DNA of 40,622 bases from Flavobacteriales bacterium (GCA_024103275.1 JAGFIV010000089.1:1-40622), one strand, 5' to 3'. Counted from the stretch's first letter, positions 21,985 to 30,649 are shown. Notes: generated from the letters alone by a model not told the origin. Made by a program: numbers and translations.

Positions 21985-24900
21985 CCCGCAAGTTCTTCCT
22001 CTTCGAGGTGCGCTATTGGCTGCGGCAGCCCATGGTGTACATCTTCATCCTGATCACCGGCCTGTTGCCCTTCTTCGCCGTGATCAGCGACAACGTGCAG
22101 ATCGGCGGCGGCATCGGCAACGTGTTCCGCAACGCCAACAACGTGGTGTACCAGTTCTACGGCGGCATGTCCTTCCTGGCCATCCTCATGGTGGCCGCCT
22201 TCGTGAACGCCACGGCCATCCGCGACTTCAGCAGCGATACGGCCCAGATCATCTTCTCCACGCCGGTGGACAAGCGCAGCTACCTGCTGGGCAAGTTCCT
22301 CGGCAGCACGTTCATCTCCACGCTCCCGCTGTTGGGCGTGTCGCTGGGCATCGTGCTGGGCAGCTGGTGGCCCTCGCTCGATCCGCTCCGGGTGGGCCCC
22401 AACAGCATCCTGGCCCACGCCGAGGCCTTCCTGGTCATCGGCCTGCCCAACATCCTGTTCTCGGCCGCCATCATTTTCGCCGTGGCCGTGCTGCTGCGCT
22501 CCACCATGGCCTCGTTCATCACGGCCATCGTGCTGATCGTGGGCTACAGCATCGCCGGCACACTGATGAGCGACATGGACAACCAGACGGTGGCCGCCAT
22601 GCTTGACCCTTTCGGTGGAACGGCCATGGAATTGGTGTCCAAGTACTGGTCCGTGGATGAGAAGAACAGCGCGCTGTTGCCTTTGGACGGGGTGCTGCTG
22701 TGGAACCGGCTGGCCTGGGTCGGCGTGTCCATCCTGGTCTTCCTCTTCGGCTACCTGCGCTTCAGCTTCACCGATCGCGCGCAGCGGGCCCGGCCCGCAG
22801 GCGAGGATGAGGACGCGCGCCCCCAGTCGGTCACCCTGGCCCTTCCGGCCGTGAAGCTGCGGCACGGGGCAGGCGCGGCCCGTGCGCAGTTCCTCACCCT
22901 CTTGCGCAATGACTTCCTGGGCATCCTCAAGGGCACGTCCTTCATCATCATCATGACGCTCGGGCTGGTGCAGCTGTTCGTCTCCCTGGGCTTCGTCACC
23001 AGCATGTACGGCAACACCACCTATCCGGTCACTTACAGCGTGGTGGACCTGATGGATGGCTCGCTCTCCGTCTACCTGCTGATCATCGTAGTGTTCTATG
23101 CCGGGCAGCTGGTGTGGAAGGAGCGCGACCCGAAAATTGACGGCATCATCAACACCTTGCCCATGTCCACGGCGGCTAACTGGCTGGCCAAGATCACGGC
23201 ATTGGCGGGCATCGTATTGGTGGTGCATCTGTTCGCCGTGCTGGCCGGCATGACCACGCAGTTGCTCAACGGATACACCCGCCTGCAACCGGGGGTGTAC
23301 CTCACCTATTTCGTCCTGCCGGGCACCATCAGTTTCACCTGTTGGGCCGTGCTGGCCATGCTGGTACACGTGCTGGTGAACAACAAGTACCTCGGCTGGT
23401 TCGTGTTCATCGTCCTGTTCCTGCTCAACATCTTCGGCTGGCAGGCCCTGGACGTCGTCTCCCACCTCGTGGTCTTCAACAGCAGCTCGGGCCTGGTGTA
23501 TTCGGACATGAACGGCTTCGGCCCCTACATGCAGGGATGGCTTTTCTTCAAGGGCTATTGGCTCCTGTTCGCGGGCTTGCTGCTGCTGCTGGGCCTGCTG
23601 TACGTGGTGCGCGGCAACGACACGGCCTGGCGCTGGCGCAACCATATCGCCGGGCTTCGGCTGAGGAGCGCGTGGCCCGTGGGCGCGGTGCTGCTGGCCG
23701 GCTGGCTGGGCATGATGGGCTATGGCATCTACAGCACCAAAGTGCTCAATACCTACAAGAGCAGCGACCAGATGGAGGCCTTGCAGGTGCGCTATGAGAA
23801 GGAGTACAAGAAGTACGAGGGGATGCCGCAGCCGCACTTCACCGACATCAGCTACTTCATCGACCTGGACCCGGCGGAGCGTTCGATCACCTACACGGCG
23901 GACATCGTCCTGAAGAACAAGCACGCCGTGGCGGTGGATACCCTGTACTTCAATGTGCCCCAGCGCATGAAGGTGGTGATCGAGATCCCCGGCGCGGAGC
24001 TGGTGCTGAACGACACGGCCTTGGACCAGCGCATGTACCGCCTGGCCCGGCCCATGGCCCCCGGCGATGAGCTCGCCATCAAGGTGAGCGGCGGTTGGAA
24101 GCCCAAGGGGATCTCCAATTCCGTCGAGTTCACCGGCCTTGTTGACAACGGCAGTTTCTTCAACAACATGGACCTGATCCCGACCATCGGCTATGAACCG
24201 GGCGGCGAGCTCACGGACCGGGAAAAGCGCCGCAAGCACGGCCTGCCGCCCAACGAGCGCATGCCCAAGCTGAGCGACGACCCCGCCCGGCGGATGGACA
24301 ACTACCTGATGCGCAACAGCGATTGGGTGAACGTGCGCACCACCATCGGCACCGCGCCGGACCAGATCGCCATCGCACCCGGCTCCCTGCGCAAGGAGTG
24401 GGAGGCGGACGGCAAACGCTGGTTCACCTACGAGCTGGACTACAAGGCGCTGAACTTCTACTCCTTCCTCAGCGCACGCTACGAAGTGGCGCGCGAAACC
24501 TGGAAGGACCCCAAGGGCGTGGCGCCGGACGTGCAGCTGGAGGTCTATTACCAGAAGGAACACGGCGTGAACGTGCCGCGCATGCTGAACTCGCTGCACA
24601 AGTCGTTGGACTACTACACCGCGCATTTCGGTCCGTACCGCCAGAAACAGGCGCGCATCATCGAGTTCCCGCGCTACGCCTCGTTCGCCCAGGCCTTCCC
24701 CGGCACCATGCCGTACAGCGAGGGCATCGGCTTCATCACCGACCTCACCGCCAAGGAGGACATCGACATGGTGTTCTACGTGGTGGCGCACGAGATGGGG
24801 CACCAATGGTGGGCGCACCAGGTGATGGGGGCCGCCATGCAAGGCAGCACCCTGCTGAGCGAGAGCATGGCCCAGTATTCCGCGCTCATGGTCATGGAGA

Positions 24901-25586
24901 AGGAGTACGGCCTGGCGCACATGCGCAAGTTCCTGAAGTACGAGGGCGACAAGTACCAGAACGCACGCGGCATGGAGGCGCTGGGCGAACAGCCCCTGCT
25001 CACCGTGGAGAACCAGGGCTACATCCACTACAACAAGGCCAGCGTGGTGCTGTACGGGTTGCGCAACTTCCTGGGTGAGGACACGCTGAACAGCGCCTTC
25101 CGCTCCCTGGTGGACAGCTTCGGCTATGCCGATCCCCCGTGGCCCACTTCGCTGGACTGGTACCGGGCCGTGCGCAAGGTGACACCCGACAGCCTCACCT
25201 ACCTGCTTGAGGACGGCATCAAGTACATTACGCTGTATGACAACAAGGTGATCGAGGCCAAGGGCACGATGAATGCCGACAGCACGTGGACGGTGACCCT
25301 GAAGCTGACCGCCGAGAAGGAGCACGCCGACTCGCTGGGCAAGGGCACCCCCGTGCTGATGGATGATTGGATGGACATCGCCGTGGAGCGGTGGCCCAGC
25401 TTCGGCAAGGACAAGGAACTGAACGATGTGCCCCTGGTGCAGCAGCGTGTGAAGCTGCACACCGGCGAGAACATGTTCACGTTCACCGTCAAGGGCAAGC
25501 CGTCGGCCGTGGTGATCGACCCCGACCACCTCTTCTTCGACCGCCACCCGGACGACAACCGGAAATCCGTGGAGAAGGAGGAGTGA
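21981..25586 (+). CDS. ABC-2 permease fused to M1-family aminopeptidase-like domain
   Basis: A 1201-residue membrane protein. Residues 1-590 contain about twelve membrane helices in two ABC-2-type halves (first from FFLFEVRYWLRQPMVYIFILITG, second from FLTLLRNDFLGILKGTSFIIIM). Residues 600-1201 are a periplasmic M1 peptidase-like region: an N-terminal beta domain (YFIDLDPAERSITYTADIVLKNKH) and a gluzincin domain with His937-Glu938-Met-Gly-His941 and Glu961 in LSESMAQY. Two departures from ordinary M1 aminopeptidases are visible: the substrate N-terminus motif GxMEN is replaced by GTMPYSEGIGF, and HEXXH and the third ligand are 19 rather than 18 residues apart. This architecture recurs in Bacteroidota; the cargo is unknown. 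It may process and export, or sense, peptides, which is inference. Confidence 0.92.
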   Translation: MTRKFFLFEVRYWLRQPMVYIFILITGLLPFFAVISDNVQIGGGIGNVFRNANNVVYQFYGGMSFLAILMVAAFVNATAIRDFSSDTAQIIFSTPVDKRSYLLGKFLGSTFISTLPLLGVSLGIVLGSWWPSLDPLRVGPNSILAHAEAFLVIGLPNILFSAAIIFAVAVLLRSTMASFITAIVLIVGYSIAGTLMSDMDNQTVAAMLDPFGGTAMELVSKYWSVDEKNSALLPLDGVLLWNRLAWVGVSILVFLFGYLRFSFTDRAQRARPAGEDEDARPQSVTLALPAVKLRHGAGAARAQFLTLLRNDFLGILKGTSFIIIMTLGLVQLFVSLGFVTSMYGNTTYPVTYSVVDLMDGSLSVYLLIIVVFYAGQLVWKERDPKIDGIINTLPMSTAANWLAKITALAGIVLVVHLFAVLAGMTTQLLNGYTRLQPGVYLTYFVLPGTISFTCWAVLAMLVHVLVNNKYLGWFVFIVLFLLNIFGWQALDVVSHLVVFNSSSGLVYSDMNGFGPYMQGWLFFKGYWLLFAGLLLLLGLLYVVRGNDTAWRWRNHIAGLRLRSAWPVGAVLLAGWLGMMGYGIYSTKVLNTYKSSDQMEALQVRYEKEYKKYEGMPQPHFTDISYFIDLDPAERSITYTADIVLKNKHAVAVDTLYFNVPQRMKVVIEIPGAELVLNDTALDQRMYRLARPMAPGDELAIKVSGGWKPKGISNSVEFTGLVDNGSFFNNMDLIPTIGYEPGGELTDREKRRKHGLPPNERMPKLSDDPARRMDNYLMRNSDWVNVRTTIGTAPDQIAIAPGSLRKEWEADGKRWFTYELDYKALNFYSFLSARYEVARETWKDPKGVAPDVQLEVYYQKEHGVNVPRMLNSLHKSLDYYTAHFGPYRQKQARIIEFPRYASFAQAFPGTMPYSEGIGFITDLTAKEDIDMVFYVVAHEMGHQWWAHQVMGAAMQGSTLLSESMAQYSALMVMEKEYGLAHMRKFLKYEGDKYQNARGMEALGEQPLLTVENQGYIHYNKASVVLYGLRNFLGEDTLNSAFRSLVDSFGYADPPWPTSLDWYRAVRKVTPDSLTYLLEDGIKYITLYDNKVIEAKGTMNADSTWTVTLKLTAEKEHADSLGKGTPVLMDDWMDIAVERWPSFGKDKELNDVPLVQQRVKLHTGENMFTFTVKGKPSAVVIDPDHLFFDRHPDDNRKSVEKEE

Positions 25587-25642
25587 GTGGCTGGCCGGAG
25601 GGCGGATGGGAGCGGGCCTCGTGGTCGCCGGTGGATGATTTC

Positions 25643-25688
25643 ATAAGCAGCCAAATGTGACCCTTCAACCATTGATTTGGCTACTTAT
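25643..25688. terminator. Long hairpin between convergent units
   Basis: ATAAGCAGCCAAAT (25643-25656) pairs with ATTTGGCTACTTAT (25675-25688), 13 of 14 positions, across an 18-base loop. It lies 56 bases after the ABC operon and overlaps the stop codon of the minus-strand ATPase remnant, so it may serve as a shared terminator. It is notably AT-rich for the region. Confidence 0.55.
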
Positions 25689-26070
25689 AATTCCTGGAAT
25701 AGGGCTTCCGCGGCCAGGTCGTTCTGTACCCATTGCCGGCTATAGGCGTTTATGGCCAAGCCGTAGGTGGTGATGAAGGTGAGCAGGATGCTTTTGCGCG
25801 TGCCTGTGGACCTCCGGAAGGATTCGATCTTTTGCGCCAGCTCCCGGGCATACTTCGCGTCGATGGTGAAGGGGCCGTCGCGGAACTTCATTTCGCAGAG
25901 GTTGACCACATGGTCGTCCCGGTCGATCAGCAGGTCCACCTGTGCGCCGCCGTTGCCGCCCTTGGCGAACCAGGACCCGTCCACGCTGTGGATGCCGGAA
26001 ATGCCCAGCCTGTGCTTGATCTCCTCCACGTGTTTGGTGCAGAGGGTCTCGAAGGTGATCCCGGCCCACC
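25685..26070 (-). pseudogene. C-terminal remnant of an AAA ATPase (archaeal-type, DUF234-like)
   Basis: About 128 codons match the end of a large family of stand-alone P-loop ATPases with a C-terminal PD-(D/E)XK-like domain. Recognisable phrases are WAGITFETLCTKHVEEIK, GISGIHSV, GGAQVDLLIDRDDHVVNLCEMKF (with the D..E-x-K nuclease-like residues), FTIDAKYARELAQKIE, and ILLTFITTYGLAINAYS. Full-length members have about 480 residues; the P-loop and AAA part are absent. Homology stops near 26070, and the reading frame upstream runs antisense through the promoter and riboswitch of the cobalamin operon with no resemblance to the family. The remnant frame itself is intact to its TAA. Decay must be recent, or the fragment is still made. 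Function is unlikely. Confidence 0.8.
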
Positions 26071-26082
26071 GGGAACGCACCC

Positions 26083-26090
26083 TATCTTTG
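26083..26090 (+). promoter_or_regulatory. Cobalamin operon promoter -7 element
   Basis: TATCTTTG is a perfect TAnnTTTG match. Transcription should begin near 26096, shortly before the riboswitch. It lies only 13 bases from the end of the ATPase remnant. Confidence 0.65.
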
Positions 26091-26111
26091 CCGCGCTGAT
26101 GATCCCCTGCT

Positions 26112-26262
26112 CTCAAGGCCGGGGTTAAAAGGGAACCAGGTGCGAATCCTGGGCTTTTCCTGAAGCTGTAAGCCTCAGCAACCGAACCGGCACCAAGCCA
26201 CTGTCCGCACCGCGGGCGGGAAGGCGCCGGCAAGGGAGGCGAGCCAGAAGACCTGTCACCAG
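26112..26262 (+). promoter_or_regulatory. Adenosylcobalamin riboswitch
   Basis: The conserved B12-riboswitch blocks occur in order: AAAAGGGAACCAGGTGCGAA followed by TCCTGGGC (26127-26154), a C-rich/CTGTAAGCC region (26158-26174), GCCACTGTCCGC (26197-26208), GGGCGGGAAGGCGCCGG (26214-26230), and the B12 box AGCCAGAAGACCTG (26242-26255). The start codon of the first gene is about 110 bases further on, with an expression-platform stretch (TGGAGTTTGCTTCCAGGAGAG) in between. When cobalamin binds, such RNAs shut off expression, so the three downstream genes should be induced by B12 shortage. Boundaries are approximate. Confidence 0.93.
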
Positions 26263-26375
26263 CGCAAGTGGAGTTTGCTTCCAGGAGAGAGGCAAGCCCG
26301 AAGCGCAAGGCCTGGCGCGATCGGCTCTTCTTCCTGGAGGCTGTTGTTGAACAGCGAATTCAAAAAACAAACAGG

Positions 26376-27494
26376 ATGAAGCACGTTTTCAGTACCCTTT
26401 CAGCCCTCGCCCTGCTGGCCACCACCGCGCAGGCACAAACCTTCGATGCCTCCCAGGTGGAATTCTGGGTGGGCAGCGGCCCGGACAGCACCGTGCTGGT
26501 GGTCGACTTCCAGGATGGCACGGCAACGCCCAGCTACGCCTGGGGCTTCCTGCATGATGGAAGCGCCACGGCCGAGGACATGCTCAACGCCATCGACGCG
26601 GCCGATCCGGGCCTCACGGTGGAGATCACCAGCGGATTCCTCAACAGCATCACCTACGGCAGCCATGTCGGCATCGGCGGCAACCCGGATTGGTGGAGCA
26701 CGTGGAGCGGGCCTTCCTTCGATGGGATGGTCTCCAACATGGGCATCAGCGAGGTGCTCAGCAACGGCAGCTGGTTCGGATGCTCCTACACCGATTTCAA
26801 CCCGGCGCTGGAGCCCACCACGCCCGTGGCCGCCGCAGATCCCTCCGCCTTCACCTTCGCCGATGTGGAGATCTGGGCGGGCAGCGGCCCGGACAGCACG
26901 GTGCTGGTGGTGGACTTCCAGGATGGCACCGGCGCTTCTTCCTTTGCTTGGGGCTTCCTGCATGAAGCGGGTGCCACCGGCGAGGATCTGCTCTCGGCCA
27001 TCGCCGCGGCCGACCCCTCCTTCGCCCCGGTGGTGAATGGTGGCTTCCTGAGCGACCTCACCTATGGCGCCCATGCCGGCATCGGCGGCCAGCCCGACTG
27101 GTGGAGCTCCTGGAGCGCCACCAACCTGGGCAATTGGACCATGAACTTGGGCCTGGCCACGGAGCTGGGCACCGGTGATCTCTTCGGTCTCTCCTACACC
27201 GACTTCAACCCGGCCCTGCCCCCGGGCACGCCGGTGGCGGCACCGTCGGGCTCCGTGGGCGTCGTCGTTGTCGGTGGGCCGACGGTCGCTTTGTGGCCCC
27301 GGCCGGCCACGGATGTGCTGCACATTGCCGGCATCCATGGAACGGCGCCGGTGGAGGTGTACAACATGGCCGGCGGACGCATCCATTCCGGTGTGCTGTC
27401 CGGTCCGGAAGGCACGCTGAACGTCGCCTCTTGGCCTGCAGGCACGTACGTGTTGCGGGTCGGGCGGTTGCGCCAACTGATCTCGGTGCAGTGA
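26376..27494 (+). CDS. Secreted duplicated-domain protein, candidate cobalamin-capture component
   Basis: A 372-residue protein, first in the riboswitch-controlled operon. Residues 1-21 are a signal peptide (ending TAQAQ). Two tandem copies of a ~130-residue domain follow, residues 26-153 and 162-289. Each has VExWxGSGPDSTVLVVDFQDG, then AWGFLHxxxAT.EDxLxAIxAADP, GIGGxPDWWSxWS and SYTDFNPAL. The copies are about 60 percent identical and lie exactly 136 codons apart. Residues 300-372 resemble a T9SS type A sorting domain (VALWPRPATDVLHIAG, SWPAGTYVLRV), with the usual YPNP reading WPRP. No enzyme motif is seen. I recall similar single domains (xVLVVDWNDG, WGYRWDG) in secreted proteins of other phyla, without a known function. 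Surface B12 binding is inferred from operon and localisation only. The ATG at 26376 is chosen for the signal peptide; A-rich sequence precedes it. Confidence 0.85.
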   Translation: MKHVFSTLSALALLATTAQAQTFDASQVEFWVGSGPDSTVLVVDFQDGTATPSYAWGFLHDGSATAEDMLNAIDAADPGLTVEITSGFLNSITYGSHVGIGGNPDWWSTWSGPSFDGMVSNMGISEVLSNGSWFGCSYTDFNPALEPTTPVAAADPSAFTFADVEIWAGSGPDSTVLVVDFQDGTGASSFAWGFLHEAGATGEDLLSAIAAADPSFAPVVNGGFLSDLTYGAHAGIGGQPDWWSSWSATNLGNWTMNLGLATELGTGDLFGLSYTDFNPALPPGTPVAAPSGSVGVVVVGGPTVALWPRPATDVLHIAGIHGTAPVEVYNMAGGRIHSGVLSGPEGTLNVASWPAGTYVLRVGRLRQLISVQ

Positions 27495-27507
27495 CCGGTG
27501 CCATCCC

Positions 27508-29439
27508 ATGCGTGGCCGCGTCCATCTGCTGTGGGGAGCCCTGCTGCTGGCAGGAGGCCCCGTGCTGTGCCAGGACATCCAGGACAGCCTGCAGCTGGAC
27601 GCGGTCACCATCAGCGCATCACGCGGGGTGCTCTTCGACGCGGGCGTGAAGGTGCAGGCTGTCGACAGCGCCACGCTGGACAGGTACATAGGTCGTGACC
27701 TGGGCGAGCTGCTGCGCGATGCCAGCCCGGTCTTTGTGAAAAGCTATGGCCTGGGCAGTTTGGCCACCACGTCATTTCGTGGCGGGGGTGCGTCGCACAC
27801 CGCCGTGCTGTGGAACGGCTTCAACCTGGGCAGCGCGATGAACGGGCAGCTCGACCTGTCGCTGGTGCCTGTGGGCCTGGCGCAGGAGGTGACGCTGCAA
27901 TATGGCGGTGCGGCCGCCCTGTGGGGCAGCGGTGCCGTGGGCGGGGCCGTCCTGCTGGGATCACGGCCGGCATTCGGCAAGGGCCTCACCGCGGATGCCG
28001 GGGCCTCCATGGGGAGCTTCGGCGACAACCGCCAACAGGCCGGCGCAGGCTACAGCAACGACAAATGGAGCGTTGCGGTGCAGGGCTATCGGGCGGATGC
28101 CCGGAATGATTTCCCATGCCGCCGCCAACGCAATGGTGAGGAGGAGGAACGCCGGCAGACCAATGCCGCGATGGCGATGAACGGCATGCTGGCCTCCGTG
28201 GGCCATCGGATAAACGGGCGGCAGCGGCTGGATGTGAATGTGTGGTGGAACGACGCGGAGCGGCAGGTGCCGCCCACCTTGGTGCAGGATGAAAGCACCG
28301 ATCACCAGCACGACCGGGCCCTGCGCACCACGGCCCAATGGCAGCGCGTGGGCGACAAGGCCACCGGCCAGGTGCGTGCGGCCTGGTTCAACGAGGAGCT
28401 TTGGTGGTACGGCGAAGGCACGGACAGCGCGGCCTACAGCCGGCTGAACACCGTGATCGCCGAGGGGGAGATGCGTTTCCGCAAAGGGGAGCGGCACCTG
28501 TTTGGCATCGGCTTGCACGGCACCATGGCGGCCGCGGCCACCGACGGCTATCCGGCGGGCCGTCACCAAGATCGCGCGGCGCTGTTCGCGTCCTACCGGT
28601 TCCGGACCACGGACCGCCGGTTCATCGCATCCGCCTCGGCCCGGCAGGAAATGGCGGATGGAAGCCGGGCACCCTTCACCTGGTCCGTCGGCAGCGAGTA
28701 TCAGTTGCTGCCATGGCTCTCCGCCAAGGCCAATGCCTCCCGGCTGTTCCGCCTGCCCACGCTGAACGACCTGTACTGGACGCCCGGCGGCGACCCGCGA
28801 CTGCGGCCCGAAAGCGGATATGGCGGCGAACTGGGCCTGGCCACCGGACGGGATTTCAGGCGGGGTTGGAACATGCAAGCGGAACTCACCGGCTACCGGC
28901 GCAAGATGGACAACTGGATCATCTGGTTGCCGGCCGGCAGCTACTGGAGCCCGCAGAACCTGATGGAGGTGTGGAGCAGGGGCATGGAGTTCAGGGGGGA
29001 GGTGGCCCGCCAATGGGACCGGGTGTCCATCACCTTGGGCGCGATGACCAACTACGCGGTGAGCACCAACGAACGCGCGAAGACGGCCGGCGACGCCTCC
29101 GTGGGCAAGCAGCTCATCTACGTGCCCATGTACAGCGGCGCCGCAACATTGGAGGTGGCCTGGCGCAACTTCGCCATCGGGGGCGGCATGCACTACACCG
29201 GCTATCGCTACACCAGCACGGACAACCGCCAGTTCCTGCCGCCCTACACCTTGCTGGACGCCCATGCCTCGTGGCGCTTCCACGCCGGGCACAAATGCCT
29301 GCTGAGCCTTGCCGCCGAAGGTTTCAATTTATTGGACGAGCAATACCAGGCGATGCTGAACCGGCCGATGCCCATGCGCCATTTCCAGGTCGGCTTGCGC
29401 ATGCACTTCAACCAGCCGCTGCACGGCAACAACCCATGA
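27508..29439 (+). CDS. btuB: TonB-dependent vitamin B12 receptor, BtuB-like
   Basis: A 643-residue outer-membrane transporter. Signal peptide residues 1-21, a Ton-box-like LDAVTISA near residue 30, a plug domain (about 45-150: GRDLGELLRDASPVFVKSYGLGSLATTSFRGGGASHTAVLWNG, split motif; VTLQYGGAAALWGSGAVGGAVLL), and a 22-strand barrel with alternating aromatic strands to the C-terminus (LLDEQYQAMLNRPMPMRHFQVGLRMHFN). The plug phrase RGGGASHTAVLWNG is typical of the BtuB/cobalamin subgroup. It starts 13 bases after the preceding stop and its stop overlaps the BtuG-like start (ATGA), which with the riboswitch makes B12 the likely substrate. The protein ends with a short polar tail (QPLHGNNP) after the last aromatic strand. 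Confidence 0.88.
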   Translation: MRGRVHLLWGALLLAGGPVLCQDIQDSLQLDAVTISASRGVLFDAGVKVQAVDSATLDRYIGRDLGELLRDASPVFVKSYGLGSLATTSFRGGGASHTAVLWNGFNLGSAMNGQLDLSLVPVGLAQEVTLQYGGAAALWGSGAVGGAVLLGSRPAFGKGLTADAGASMGSFGDNRQQAGAGYSNDKWSVAVQGYRADARNDFPCRRQRNGEEEERRQTNAAMAMNGMLASVGHRINGRQRLDVNVWWNDAERQVPPTLVQDESTDHQHDRALRTTAQWQRVGDKATGQVRAAWFNEELWWYGEGTDSAAYSRLNTVIAEGEMRFRKGERHLFGIGLHGTMAAAATDGYPAGRHQDRAALFASYRFRTTDRRFIASASARQEMADGSRAPFTWSVGSEYQLLPWLSAKANASRLFRLPTLNDLYWTPGGDPRLRPESGYGGELGLATGRDFRRGWNMQAELTGYRRKMDNWIIWLPAGSYWSPQNLMEVWSRGMEFRGEVARQWDRVSITLGAMTNYAVSTNERAKTAGDASVGKQLIYVPMYSGAATLEVAWRNFAIGGGMHYTGYRYTSTDNRQFLPPYTLLDAHASWRFHAGHKCLLSLAAEGFNLLDEQYQAMLNRPMPMRHFQVGLRMHFNQPLHGNNP

Positions 29440-30500
29440 TGGACCCGCGATACCAGCGCCCCTTGGCCAGGATACCCCTTGTCACCGCGTTGCTGCTCGG
29501 CCTGCTGGCCACCTGGGGCTGCCGCAAGGACAAGCCGGAGGAACCGCTGCAAGCGACGGCAGGCCCTGTGGGGGAGCATGGCGTGTACATCACCAACGAG
29601 GGCAATTTCCAGTGGGGCAATGCCTCGGTGAGCTTCTATGATAAAGTCACGCAAACCGCCACGGAGGACCTCTACGGCCCGGCCAACGGGGGGCCGATCG
29701 GCGATGTGTGCCAATCGATGGTGCTCCACGGCGGCAAGGGCTACGTGGTGGTGAACAATTCAGGCAAAGTGGTCGTGGTGGATCCCGGCACGTTCGTGGA
29801 GCAGGCCGTGATCACCGGTTTCCAATCGCCGCGCTACTTCCTGCCGGTCGGCGACGACAAGGCGTACGTTTCCGACTACTACGCCGGCAAGGTGGCCGTG
29901 GTGGACCTGATCGGCAATGCCATCACCGGCCACATCCCCTGCCCGGGGACCACGCAGGAGATGGTGCTGCACGGGGGCAAGGCGTATGTGGTGAACGAGA
30001 CGCGCGGCGAGGTGCATGTGATCGATGTGGGCACGGATGCTGTGACGGACACCATCGTGGTGAACAAGGGCGCCAACTCCATTGTGCAGGATGCCCATGG
30101 CAAACTGTGGGTGGCGTGCTCGGGCGGGGGCGGAACGGCCCCGGCCATCAAGCGCATCGACACGCAGGCGGCCGCGGTGGAGGCGAGCTTCAGCTACGCC
30201 AATTCAGCCAACAACCCCTGGCGGTTGCGGATCAACGGGACCGGTGATACCCTGTACTTCCTCAAGGGCGGCGTGTTCCGCATGGCGATCAACGATCCGG
30301 CTGCGCCCACATCGGCCTTCATCCCGGCCGATGGCCGCAACCTGTACGGCTTGGGCGTAGACCCGTCCGATGGGAACATTTACCTGGCCGATGCACTGGA
30401 CTACACCCAGCGCGGCGTGATCTATCGCTACGGTCCGGACGGCAGCTTGCAGGGAACCTTCCACGCCGGGATCAACCCGTCGGGCTTTTGTTTCAAGTGA
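29436..30500 (+). CDS. btuG: Surface cobalamin-capture lipoprotein, BtuG-like propeller
   Basis: A 354-residue YncE/YVTN-type beta-propeller with a lipobox (LLATWGC, Cys29), so a lipoprotein, probably surface-exposed. Blades are visible as repeated units such as GKGYVVVNNSGKVVVVDPGTFVEQAVITGF, DDKAYVSDYYAGKVAVVDLIGNAITGHI and GKAYVVNETRGEVHVIDVGTDAVTDTIVV. In Bacteroides, BtuG proteins of this fold sit over BtuB and bind B12 with extreme affinity before passing it on. Here the gene overlaps btuB by four bases (ATGATGG, 29436), so they are coupled. B12 binding is inferred from homology of architecture and context. A GGCCAAAT-G-ATTTGGCC palindrome follows and may end the operon. Confidence 0.87.
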   Translation: MMDPRYQRPLARIPLVTALLLGLLATWGCRKDKPEEPLQATAGPVGEHGVYITNEGNFQWGNASVSFYDKVTQTATEDLYGPANGGPIGDVCQSMVLHGGKGYVVVNNSGKVVVVDPGTFVEQAVITGFQSPRYFLPVGDDKAYVSDYYAGKVAVVDLIGNAITGHIPCPGTTQEMVLHGGKAYVVNETRGEVHVIDVGTDAVTDTIVVNKGANSIVQDAHGKLWVACSGGGGTAPAIKRIDTQAAAVEASFSYANSANNPWRLRINGTGDTLYFLKGGVFRMAINDPAAPTSAFIPADGRNLYGLGVDPSDGNIYLADALDYTQRGVIYRYGPDGSLQGTFHAGINPSGFCFK

Positions 30501-30541
30501 TCCGCAGCACCGCAGGCTTCCGGTAGCCCTGCAAGAAAAGC

Positions 30542-30558
30542 GGCCAAATGATTTGGCC
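30542..30558. terminator. Palindrome after the cobalamin operon
   Basis: GGCCAAAT (30542-30549), G, ATTTGGCC (30551-30558), 42 bases after the btuG stop. A stable stem with a minimal loop; no T-run follows. Confidence 0.45.
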
Positions 30559-30649
30559 TGCGGGGAGCGGGTCATGGAGATCCCCCTACATTGCATGTCC
30601 CCAAACCCCTGCGGGCCGGGATGTACCGGCCCGGGCCACAGCCCCCATC

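Noticed and set aside
21729-25547. A 1272-codon open frame on the minus strand across the ABC/M1 gene
   Set aside because: It is antisense to two genes with full sets of motifs; its translation is His/Val/Gly/Gln-rich nonsense typical of the complement of GC-rich codons.
26071-26308. N-terminal extension of the ATPase remnant to an ATG at 26308
   Set aside because: The extra codons are antisense to the riboswitch and have no resemblance to the ATPase family.
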